Source: SURF-21 sp964462595 (GTDB taxonomy: Bacteria > Actinomycetota > Geothermincolia > Geothermincolales > RBG-13-55-18). From it: a stretch of DNA of 51,466 nucleotides. The notes under the pieces are model-generated. The model made no database searches and had not been told where the DNA came from. It saw nothing but the letters and a program-made list of their open reading frames with translations. The stretch covers positions 1 through 51,466 of the forward strand of contig CAYWXM010000059.1 of the NCBI GenBank assembly GCA_964462595.1, in the 5' to 3' direction. A program made the translations under genes and the position numbers. Shown one piece after another: positions 1-9,100 of this stretch (positions are counted from its first letter, which is position 1; each line of letters starts with the position of its first letter).

Positions 1-271
1 GGCTCGAGAACCGGGGGTCGATCCGAAGCTACCCGTCTGCGCTGCCCTTAGCCCGAGAACTACCGGGTCGGTCGCAGCGCCTCCAGGCATAGAAGCGGCA
101 AGATGGGATAGATAACGCCCGGGTGTCGCCTATACAAAAGACACTTCCCGAGCTCCGGTCACGGTCCATAGCGGTTCGTCTGCGCTGCCCCTGGCTCGAG
201 AACCGGGGGTCGATCCGAAGCTACCCGTCTGCGCTGCCCTTAGCCCGAGAACTACCGGGTCGGTCGCAGCG
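1..271. repeat. 79-bp exact direct repeat, two copies
   Basis: Bases 1-79 recur exactly at 193-271, a period of 192 bp. The first copy touches the window edge, so it may extend further left. The region also has a degenerate internal repeat: the segment beginning CGTCTGCGCTGCCC at 178 is echoed at about 226, each followed by a CTCGAGAAC or CCCGAGAAC core. No credible coding frame or transposase lies in it. It could be the end of a longer non-coding repeat array; function unknown. Confidence 0.85.
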
Positions 272-322
272 AGCGCGCAATCAATGGTTTCTTCTTATGA
301 ATAGGTGGCAAGCGCAGCCGAG

Positions 323-403
323 CGAGGCCGTTACCCGGAGGCTCGGGCCCGGAAAGCACCATGAGCGAGGATCGTTACCCCCGGGCTCGGGCCTCTAAAG
401 CAC
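323..403. repeat. imperfect 37-38 bp tandem repeat
   Basis: Two near-identical units, 323-359 and 366-403, share the cores CGTTACCC, GCTCGGGCC and AAAGCAC with a few substitutions and one inserted base, separated by 6 bp. They lie next to the 79-bp repeats and end just before the stop codon of the neighbouring minus-strand gene. No clear hairpin followed by a T-run is seen, so this is not called as a terminator. Confidence 0.7.
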
Positions 404-421
404 AGGAGCCGAGGGAATCCC

Positions 422-685
422 CTACTTGAGCATGGCCTCGCCTTTTTCCTCCATCTCCTCGAGCAGCGTATAATAATTCGGCAACTCGTTGAGATGGGCC
501 AGGGCTATCTTGGCGGTCATAATCGGGTCGTCATTGCTGACGTTGGTGGCGGGATCGACGGTTCCGTGCTCTAACTCGACGTTGATGCCCATGTAGAACT
601 CGTTGGCATCGTATTTATCCGACAGGCCCAGTTCTGCGAGTATCTTCGCGGCCTCTTCCCTGCTGAATTTCTTCTCGCCACTCAT
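422..685 (-). CDS. DUF5661 family small protein
   Basis: This 87-residue soluble protein matches from memory the DUF5661 family, whose members keep a pattern like that seen here: an N-terminal helix (FSREEAAKILAELG), a central VELEHGT..PATNVSNDDP block (about residues 36-54) and a KIALAHLNELPNYYTLLEEME tail. The family has no established function; the conserved His, Asn and Asp residues could bind a ligand but that is a guess. The ATG start is well supported by an AAAGGAGA ribosome binding site about 7 bases upstream. It is a single-gene unit on the minus strand, followed by the repeat block at the window's left end. Confidence 0.85.
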   Translation of the reverse strand: MSGEKKFSREEAAKILAELGLSDKYDANEFYMGINVELEHGTVDPATNVSNDDPIMTAKIALAHLNELPNYYTLLEEMEEKGEAMLK

Positions 686-888
686 CGCTGTATCTCCTTT
701 CTCTTTTACGTTTCTCCTGTTCTTACCGGTAGCAACCGCATTTTTTTATGACATTGTCACCATTCTGGCCGTGTATGCCATATCTCTCAATGATATAAGC
801 CATATTCGTCGCCGCTTTTCCGAACGGGCGCCGCGGCGGTAAAAAACGGGTGTCAGGAAGACGCGCAGGCAGAAGCCGGAACTCAACC

Positions 889-1785
889 TTATTCCTGGCC
901 CCCGGGCAGGAAATCCTCGTGGTTGATGAGGTGGATTACCTCCAGGCAATCGTTTACCATTTCCTGGTACTTACGCTGCTCGCCACCCAGGTATCCCACC
1001 GGGCAGCGCACCGCCCTGATATCCCGCACCAGCATATCCCTCTTGTCGTGGATATGGCCGGAGATGGAGATGGTCACCTTGGGGTGGGAGTACAATATCC
1101 CCCCGGTGTCGCGCGAGCCGGGGAACGGGACTCCCTCCATGGCAAGCTCGCCGAAAGGTGGGTAATGCGTGACCACCACGATCTCGCTTACCATTGGATC
1201 GCGCTCGAAACCCTCGATATCCTGGTCCAGGCGCAGGTTGAACTCGCGCGCCACTTCGTTATCGGGCCTGCGCGCCGGCCATAGCGCGCCTTCTATCATC
1301 ATGGATATGTCGCTCCAGCAGGCCCAGCGCATATCGTTCCACACGTTGTCCAGCAGGTAATGATATGCGCGCGGGAAAGCACTGGATACCGCGCTGGCCC
1401 CGGCATGATCGTACCAGCCTATGCTGCCCACGAATGCCACCCCGCCAAAGGCGATAGGTTCCATCCACAGGGGCACGAACTGGTTACGGCGGCATACTTC
1501 CGGGAGGTAGAAATAATATTTCTCGTATGAATCATGGCCTTTTTCCTGCAACTCCTCGGAGAGCACCCAGATATCCTGGTTACCCGGAACGAACAGCTTC
1601 AGGCATTGCAGGGCCGAGAAACATTCCAGCGTGTATTCCAGGTCTCCCAGCTCCGGGCTTACATCCCCGGCGACTACGAAGACATCGGGGTCGATTATCT
1701 TGAGTACCTCAGCGAGGTAAGGAACGAGTTCCCGGTTGTGCTGCGATATGTCGACGTGCAGATCGCTGGTGTAGGCGATTCTCAA
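889..1785 (-). CDS. metallophosphoesterase (calcineurin-like)
   Basis: A 298-residue protein with the dinuclear-metal phosphoesterase motifs in order: SDLH at residues 7-10, GDV at 40-42, GNQD at 68-71 (family usually GNHD, so the usual His is Gln here), a VVVTHYPPF His near residue 207 and GHIH near 243. Such proteins hydrolyse phosphomono- or diesters, but the substrate cannot be told from sequence. There is no signal peptide, so it should be cytoplasmic. The start is TTG, preceded by GGGGGA at a good distance; no in-frame ATG fits the conserved N-terminal beta strand (RIAYTSDLH). It is followed on the same strand by DUF5661 after a 200-bp gap. Confidence 0.85.
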   Translation of the reverse strand: MRIAYTSDLHVDISQHNRELVPYLAEVLKIIDPDVFVVAGDVSPELGDLEYTLECFSALQCLKLFVPGNQDIWVLSEELQEKGHDSYEKYYFYLPEVCRRNQFVPLWMEPIAFGGVAFVGSIGWYDHAGASAVSSAFPRAYHYLLDNVWNDMRWACWSDISMMIEGALWPARRPDNEVAREFNLRLDQDIEGFERDPMVSEIVVVTHYPPFGELAMEGVPFPGSRDTGGILYSHPKVTISISGHIHDKRDMLVRDIRAVRCPVGYLGGEQRKYQEMVNDCLEVIHLINHEDFLPGGQE

Positions 1786-1866
1786 TTGCTTATCCCCCAG
1801 GCTATACGGCTATCAGGTATATTCTAATGCATGGAGGTGTTCTAAACGAGGACCATCACCGCCGTT

Positions 1867-4800
1867 TCAGGCCTGTTTTGCATCCATCTGGTAGGGGGGT
1901 ATCTCCTCGCCCTTATCTGGCTGCGGTATATGCGCGATAAAGGTAGACCCCTTACCGTGTTCGCTACGCACCTCGATGCGCCCACCGTGGGCTTCCACGA
2001 GACGATTGACTATATAGAGGCCAAGGCCCATCCCCTTGATGAAGCCGAATTCTCTTCCTTCCCCCTGCCGGAAGGGCTGGAAGATCAGGTTCATGTTCTC
2101 CTCGCTTATCCCCTGCCCATGGTCTCTCACGCCGACCAGTACCTCGCCGTTCGTGCGCTTGGCGAATACCTCTATCAGGCCGCCCGGGGATGAATACTTG
2201 GCGGCGTTGTCCATGAGGTTGAAGAGTATGACCTCCAGCTTGTCGCGGTCGGCGACTATAACCCCTGCTTCTCTGTCCACGTCTACATCGATGCTGTGTT
2301 CAACTGATCTCGCCTGCAGCTCTTCCACCAGGCTGGCGAGAAGCGCTTTGAGATCGACTTCCTCCGCCTCCAGGGCCAGCTTGCCTGATTCCAGGCGCGA
2401 TACCTCCATCATGTTGACCACGCTGCGCCGCAGCCTGTCCGCCGCCTTGCTCAACTTATCCACCACTTCGCGGCTTTCCGCTGCGCCAAGGGTGCCGCCG
2501 TATTCCCTGAGAACCTCCGAGAACCCCATGATCAAGGTAAGGGGGTGCCGTATCTCGTGCGAGGCCATGTTGATGAGATCCGTTTTGGTCTGCACTTTTC
2601 CCTCCTCGACGCGGCACATCTCCTCCAGGATCTGGATGCGTCCCTGTAATGCGTCGTGGCGTAAAGGCGCGGAAATAGAAGACCCGATAAAGCCCGCCGT
2701 TCTCTCTATGAGCGCGACCTCACGCTCGCTGAAGGCGCCCCCTCGCGAGTTTCCCACCAGGAGCACACCTTTCAATTCCTCGCCCTGCAGGGCCACCGCC
2801 ATGTAGGAGCGTATGCTCTTGAGCGCCAACTCGTCCTCCCCGGGACCTCGCAGAAAAGTGTTGAGGTTGTTGCGGACCAGCTTTCCTGCATGTGAAAGCG
2901 CAACCATCAGGGGCCCCTGCGCCTCGAGCAGTTCGTCGTAAGCCTCCGCGTCGTCCTTCTCCCCCTTGAGCCAAGCCATCCTCCTGATCCCGGTCTTTCC
3001 GAAGATGGAGAGAAGTAGAAGGTCGGCCCCGATGGTGGCGTCGAGTTCCCGGTAGAGCCCGTCTGCCATCTCCTCCAGGGTCAGGGCCGAGGAAAGACGC
3101 TGCGATATTCTCAGCAGTATCCTGTTCTCGTCGGCTATGCCCTCCAGCCTTGCCCCTTCCTTGTAGGATTCCAGGACCGATACCGCCTGCCCGGCCAGAA
3201 AATGGGAGAGGTGGTGGTGAAACTCCACGAAGTTATCGCGCCCCGTCTTCTCGAAGGTGATCGCCCCCAGCCTGCCTTTCCTCCCTATCAATGGCACGGC
3301 TATGAACGATCTGTGGCCTTCCGCCGTAAATCCCCCGTCTTCCACTTCCTCTCCAGGATGCGGGCCGTAGAGGACGTGGCCTTTCTCCAGTACCTCGGCT
3401 ATTTCCCTGCCCGCAAGCGGGTTGAGGTCTCCCTTTTCCGAGCCATCCGCCTTTTCCACCGCTCCCTCGAAAGTGCCCGCGTTCTCGTCTATGACCACGA
3501 TTGCAGTACGATCGCAATCGAGCAGTTCCCGTCCCCCCCGCGCCAGAATCCGCAAGGCCCGCTGCGGGTTATCGCATGCCGCCAGGTCTCCCTCGATCTC
3601 CGTCAATATCTCGAGCGAACGGCGGTAGCCTTCCGCCTGCGACCTCTCCGTCAGGCCCCGGGCAAGGCTGAGCAAAACCGCCGTCACCGGCTGCAGTGAG
3701 TCAATCTCCACCTTGGTCAGCTTTCTCTCCACGGGGAGATAGAAGCCCGTGAACAGAAACTGCCCTCTCTCCCTCGCCGGGACGAGCAGGATGACCAGAC
3801 CTTGCGCCGCGGCCTGCCCGGCTGCCGGCAGTTCTTTCAAGGCGGGATTGTCCGGCTTGACCACGGCCATGCGCTGCAGGCTGGAAGCCATGCGCTCGAG
3901 GCCGGGCGTTTTTCTGAACACGCTCTCGCCGCCGTAGATGCTATCCGCGTACCAGAGGAAGTTCCTGTCCGTGCTCGTGTCCTCCCCCCCGTAGACGAAG
4001 GCCATGATGGCTCCCAATTCAACCGCCACCGCCCGCAGTGACGTGGACAGGAAATCCTCGATCCCCTGGGCCCCCTCTGCGATGCGGGCCAGGTCCTCTA
4101 CCAGGGCGGGGAAATCCCATCCTGCCTCCTGCCCCCGCGCGTGCGAACGCCCTGGTGGCTCCCCGGAGAAGAGCGAGCCAAGGCGGTACGACAGCTGAAC
4201 CAGCAGATCCATGTCCCTGTTCTCCATCGCCGTATAGGCCTTGCCGAAAAGGGTGAGCAAACCGACCAGCCTGTCGTCCTGAAAGATGGGGGTGAGGAGA
4301 AAGGACTTGACCTGGTTGGCGTGGAAATACGGTTTTACCCCGGGAAAGTGCTCGGCGATGCTTCCGGCATCCAGGCTGAACTCGCCTTCCTGGGAACGCC
4401 GCATTGCCTGCAGCAGCTCTATGAGATTGTTTTCAAAGAGATGGTCTACTATCTCAGGCATCCCTCCCCATCCCCGCGAAGCCACCAGCGTCGCGCGCCG
4501 CTCGCCGGCCGCTCCGGCGACGCGGTGCACCGTGCCTCCGTCCATGTTGAGGAGTTTTATCAGGAGGTCAAGGCTGAGAGAGGCCGCGCGGGTACGATCC
4601 ACCTTGCCGATGAGGTAGCTGGAAAGTATGCCTAGTTCAACAGACGAGGTGTCCCCTCCGCTCTCCCGGCTCTCGGCCTTATCCTCGAAAGAGAAGAGCT
4701 CGACCATCTTTTCCAGCACCGCGCCGATGGCGGCAGAACGGTACGAATGCTGATCCGGAAGCGCGACCCCCTGCGGGATAACCGCCAGCAGCGCAGCGCT

Positions 4801-5160
4801 CAGGTGCGCCTGGCTCCTGATGGGGAACATGACCGTTACGTCAGTGGGCTCGCTGCAGAAATCCTCCAGTCCGAACTCCACCAGCTTAGCCCTATCCACG
4901 GCGGCATAACGCCGGGCGGGCTGCCGGGCGACCCAGTCCATGGGGATCAGCCGGTCCTTCATGCGCTCCCTTTCAGCCTCCGCCAGGTTCCAGGCCAGCC
5001 GTGGCTCTAGAAAGGACGATATGTCCTTGCGGACGAAAAGAACCGCGCACCTGCCCCCCAGCGCCTCGATAACGCTACCCAGCACTTCCTCCAGGGAGAA
5101 ACCCTGTGAATACCGCTGCAGGACATCCCGGTAGAGATCCACCGCATCCTTCAGGTCCAT
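1867..5160 (-). CDS. multi-GAF sensor histidine kinase
   Basis: A 1097-residue cytoplasmic histidine kinase. It appears to hold four or five GAF-type sensor domains across residues 1-840, then a HisKA dimerisation domain with the H-box NMASHEIRHPLTLIMGF (phospho-His near 867), and a HATPase_c domain with N-box NLMDNAAKY (about 985), G1 motif VRDHGQGI and G2 motif KGMGLGLYIVNRL (about 1042). No transmembrane segment or receiver domain is visible, and no response regulator lies nearby, so it is an orphan sensor. GAF domains bind small ligands such as cyclic nucleotides, tetrapyrroles or Fe-S/haem; the ligand is unknown. The start chosen is the ATG at 5160 with GGGAGGGG 10 bases upstream; a TTG nine codons earlier is possible but less well placed. 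Confidence 0.93.
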   Translation of the reverse strand: MDLKDAVDLYRDVLQRYSQGFSLEEVLGSVIEALGGRCAVLFVRKDISSFLEPRLAWNLAEAERERMKDRLIPMDWVARQPARRYAAVDRAKLVEFGLEDFCSEPTDVTVMFPIRSQAHLSAALLAVIPQGVALPDQHSYRSAAIGAVLEKMVELFSFEDKAESRESGGDTSSVELGILSSYLIGKVDRTRAASLSLDLLIKLLNMDGGTVHRVAGAAGERRATLVASRGWGGMPEIVDHLFENNLIELLQAMRRSQEGEFSLDAGSIAEHFPGVKPYFHANQVKSFLLTPIFQDDRLVGLLTLFGKAYTAMENRDMDLLVQLSYRLGSLFSGEPPGRSHARGQEAGWDFPALVEDLARIAEGAQGIEDFLSTSLRAVAVELGAIMAFVYGGEDTSTDRNFLWYADSIYGGESVFRKTPGLERMASSLQRMAVVKPDNPALKELPAAGQAAAQGLVILLVPARERGQFLFTGFYLPVERKLTKVEIDSLQPVTAVLLSLARGLTERSQAEGYRRSLEILTEIEGDLAACDNPQRALRILARGGRELLDCDRTAIVVIDENAGTFEGAVEKADGSEKGDLNPLAGREIAEVLEKGHVLYGPHPGEEVEDGGFTAEGHRSFIAVPLIGRKGRLGAITFEKTGRDNFVEFHHHLSHFLAGQAVSVLESYKEGARLEGIADENRILLRISQRLSSALTLEEMADGLYRELDATIGADLLLLSIFGKTGIRRMAWLKGEKDDAEAYDELLEAQGPLMVALSHAGKLVRNNLNTFLRGPGEDELALKSIRSYMAVALQGEELKGVLLVGNSRGGAFSEREVALIERTAGFIGSSISAPLRHDALQGRIQILEEMCRVEEGKVQTKTDLINMASHEIRHPLTLIMGFSEVLREYGGTLGAAESREVVDKLSKAADRLRRSVVNMMEVSRLESGKLALEAEEVDLKALLASLVEELQARSVEHSIDVDVDREAGVIVADRDKLEVILFNLMDNAAKYSSPGGLIEVFAKRTNGEVLVGVRDHGQGISEENMNLIFQPFRQGEGREFGFIKGMGLGLYIVNRLVEAHGGRIEVRSEHGKGSTFIAHIPQPDKGEEIPPYQMDAKQA

Positions 5161-5394
5161 GTTCAAGCTTCCCCTCCCGTCATCCAAGCTTTGTTCCCTG
5201 CGTTTAGCAGAGACACAAAGCAGCAGCGGAACCCAACTTCCCGCCGCAAGTCACAACCCTAAGTAGATATTTGACCTCCCTTCGTCTATTCCTTCCCCGC
5301 GATTTTCTCTCCTGGCCTGTTCCATCCACGCGCTTCCGCGTGCGGGGGTCGACTCCGCGGGGCATAGACCGCTTTTCGCCAGCGATCACCTGGC

Positions 5395-5628
5395 TTATAT
5401 TGCGACCAGCACCCCGCCGTCGGTGGCGTATCCGCCGCGAAGGGGTTGCCGCCCCCCCAGCATCTCGTAGAGCACCACGCCCAGGGAGAAGAGATCGGAA
5501 CGCGGGTCCAGGGGCTCACCTCTGACCTGTTCCGGGCTCATGTACTGCGGCGTGCCCATGGCCTCACGGCCGAGCACTCCCATGATGCGGTAACGGCCCT
5601 TGAGAACGGTTTCCTTCTTTTCCTCCAA
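5395..5628 (-). pseudogene. decayed Ser/Thr protein kinase, internally deleted
   Basis: A 77-codon reading frame starts at TTG (5628) behind GGAGGGG and runs LKGRYRIMGVLG, the start of a Hanks-type kinase domain, then jumps directly to AMGTPQYMSPEQVRG, the end of the activation loop, and on through DPRSDLFSLGVVLYEMLGG (subdomain IX). All the ATP-binding Lys, catalytic HRD and DFG segments, about 130-150 residues, are absent. The frame then fails at a run of seven C (plus strand, about 5452-5458): a one-base shift would read NPFAADTPPTA, closer to the family's PF-G-TP continuation. No penicillin-binding-associated or transmembrane part follows. It cannot be an active kinase. Confidence 0.8.
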
Positions 5629-6176
5629 AGCCCCTCCGTTAACGCCTAACCCCTTCACCTCCACGAAGATTATAAACCGGGCCGATGTTATGCCATCAAG
5701 CGTATAAAAAACCACGGCCTTATCTCGCGTAACCACGCCATTGCGCGACCACCGTCCGCGCCGGAAACCGCGCTCTACTCGCAACGAACGACTGCAACGG
5801 GGGGTAAAAAGGGGTAATGCCGGTAATTTCCCCATACAATCAAAAAAAGGCATGTAAAAGGAAGAAAAGAGCATTACCTGATCATAGAATTCCCCCTTTT
5901 CTATGATGATGATTTTCGATCCCCAGGGGTGGGACCTCAAGCAGTTCTCCCCCATGAGCCGCAAGGATCTTAACCCATTTGTTGCAGCGATATTGTATAA
6001 CAAAATAGCTGTAGCTGCACTGGATGTTACTGGAAGGTCGCTTTTGCCTGCTACCCTTACTATCTGGCCTTTCTCCGTGACCGGTGAGCCATCTGCCGGT
6101 TACGCCATCTTCACGAGGGATGTTTGTCTTATTACCTGGCGATAATGATTCCCGGCCAGGGCCGATAGGGCGTCAG
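5629..6176. other. intergenic, no gene seen
   Basis: About 550 bp between the kinase remnant and the stop of the HEAT-repeat gene. Open frames here are short and show no recognisable motif. The 5800-5890 stretch is purine-rich and less GC-rich than its surroundings and may once have held the promoter of the kinase gene. No terminator hairpin with a T-run was found downstream of the HEAT gene. Confidence 0.5.
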
Positions 6177-9100
6177 TTAATCCCGCTTCAAGCTCTTGTA
6201 GAGAGCCTCCAGTTCTCTGGCGCTCTTTATATCGCCGAGCAGCCATTGCACCTCTTCGCGAACCTGGGCATCAGCGTCATCGAGCCTGGCGGTGAGAGCT
6301 TGCTCGGCGGCGGACTCCATCTGCGCGAGCCTGTCCCATTTTCTGCATGCGATAAGATACGCTATTTCCTCCCCGCCCTTTTCCGGCTCCCAGCCCTTGT
6401 TCTCCAGGATGGACGCGGCCTTGGCCCGGACATCGCTGTATTTGCAGGACATGGCCTCTCGCAGTCTGTCCATTGCCCGCTCGCCCTCGATCCTGCCCAG
6501 CGCCCAGACCGCCTTGCGCCTCACTTCCGCATCGCCGTCCTCGAGAACCTCCGCCAGGGCGTCCACCGCTCTTCCGTCTCTTGATAATCCGAGAACAGCC
6601 GCCGCTTGTTTGCGCACCTCGCTCTCCGTGCTGTTTAAGGCATCTATAAGCCGTCCCGTCGCGGAAACCCCCATCTCCGCGACCTTATCCCACTGCCGGG
6701 CGTCTATCAGGCTGTTTATATGCTCGTCCTCTTCGGGCGATAATGGGGCTTCGGATGCCTCTCTTGCCGCCTCTGCCGCAACCGGTTCATGGGCGGGCGC
6801 CTCTGCTTCCTCCACGGGCACGGGCTCTTCCGTCACCGCGGCGGGCACCTCTTCCGCGGGCGCTTCCCCTGCTTCCACTTCCTCCACAGACGTAGCGGGG
6901 GCGGGAGTAGCAAAGAAATCCGCCTGTGCCGGCTCCATCGCGGCTCCGGCGGATACCTCCCCCTCTACCATTTCAACTTCGGGCGCCTCCCATCCCAGTT
7001 CTCCAAGCGCCCCGGAAGCAGCCGACCTTACCGCCTCCTCGTCGTCCTCGAGCGCCTTCACCAGCGGGTCGACAGCTGCTTTGTCACCCAGCTTCCCCAG
7101 AGCCCAAGCTGCTTTCCCGCGCACGCTGGGCTCCTTGTCCTCGAGCGAGAGCAGAAGCACATCCACTGCCCTGCGGTCTCCGATCTCCCCTAATGCCCAG
7201 GCCGCTTTGAGCCTCGTCTCTTTATCCTCCGCCTGCAACGCTTCCATGAGTGAATCCACCGCAACGTCACCTAACCCGGCCAGGCGGTCCCACTCGCGGC
7301 CCGCTACGAGCCTGCGGACTTCCTCGGCCTCGTCTAGGGGTTTCCAGCCAAGTTTTTCCAGCACCAGCAAGGAAACACGCCTCACGTCCTCATCTTCGTC
7401 CTCAAGTGACTTCGTCAGGGGCTCTATCGCACGTTCATCACCGATCTCGCCCAATGCCCAGGCGGTCTTTCGCCTCATCTCGGGATCCTCGTCCAACAGC
7501 GAAGATGTCAGCGTCATCGTCGCATCCGGGTCGCCGATGACCCCCAGGGCCCATGCCGCTCCGCGCCGTACCGATGTGTCGGGGTCGGCCAGCGCCGCGA
7601 GCAGGTGTTTGGTCGCCCTCCTGTCCCTGATCACCCCCAGGGCCCATGCCGCTCCGCGGCGAACGTCCGGCTCATCTTCCTCGAGGGCCTCGAGGATCGT
7701 GTCCAGGGCTTCCTCGCCGAGGGCGACTACCTGTTCCCATTTCCCGTCCACGATGAGCTTTCTCGCCCTGCTATCCACCAATGCCTCCGCCTCCTCCTCC
7801 GGCTCCCTGGCCACCGAAGGCATTTCCGCTGCAGGGGCCTCCTCCACCGGTTCGGGTATCTCGGGCAGCGGCGGCAGCTCCTCCGATACGGGGATCTCCT
7901 CCTTCGCCGGTTGCACAACCTCGGAAGGCTTCCATCCCAACCTGGTGAGGATCGATGACGCAAGCTGGCGTATGTCGGGATTCTCGTCGTGTACGGCCAG
8001 CTGCAGCGACTCCATGGCAGGCTTTCCTATCTTTTCCAGGGCATTCGCGGCCCTGCCACGCACTTTCTCGTCCTCATCGCCGAGTTTCCTTATAAGAGGT
8101 GCTATCGCTCGTATGTCCTTGATCTCCCCCAGCACCCTTGCTGCTTCTTTACGCAGCTCAGTTTCCTCGGAATCGAGTGTTTCCATGAGAGGGTCGACCG
8201 CTGTGTTGCCGATCTTCTTGAGGGCTCCTGCCGCCTTTACCCTTACATCCCTGTCCGTATCGCCCAGCCTCAGGATCAGGGGCTCTATCGCTCTAGAGCT
8301 GCCTATCACCCCCAACGACCAAGCAGCCCTGCTCCTGACCTCCTGCTCGTCATCCTCGAGAGCCTGGATAAGCGGATCCACCGCCTCTTCCCCCAGCTCC
8401 GTAACCTGGTCCCACAGCCCCCTGGCGATAAGTGATCCGGCCTTCTCTTCCTCTCCTTCGACTTCCGGTCTCCATCCCAGTTTGTCGAAAAACTCGGGGG
8501 GAGCAGCTTCGGCGCCTTTTTCAGCCACCGTTTCGGCCTGCGGGGGTTGCTCCACCACCTCTTCCAGGCCTGCCTCCTGGGCCATAAACACCTCGCCGCC
8601 GGACTCCCCGGTAACGACCTCCGCCTCCTTCTTCGCGCCGAGCTTTTGCAGGATCTCCTCTACTTCTTCCCGTGTCTTTTCATCTGCCAAGGCGAGGTTC
8701 AAGGGCCCGGCGGCCTCCTCGCCGATCTCGACCAGGGCCCACGCCGCACCACGGCGCACGTCTTCATCCTCGTCCTTCAGTGCAGATATCAGTGGGCTGC
8801 AGGCTCTTCCGTCCCCTATCACGCCCAGGGCCCATGCTGACCCGCGTCTCGTATCGGCATCGCTTTCTCCCAAAGCCTCCACAAGAGGATCCACCGCCAT
8901 CTCGCCCAACCTGCCCAGGGCCCAGGAAGCCACGCGGCGAACGTCCTCGTCTTCGTCCTTCAGGGCGGCGATGAGGGGGTGGATGGCCCTGTCGCTTCCG
9001 ATCTCCCCGAGGACCAGAGCCAGGTTGCGGCGCACGAACCAGTCCTGGTTATTCATGGCCTTCAACAGCGCGTCAATATTCGTCTCATCCCCCAGTTCCT

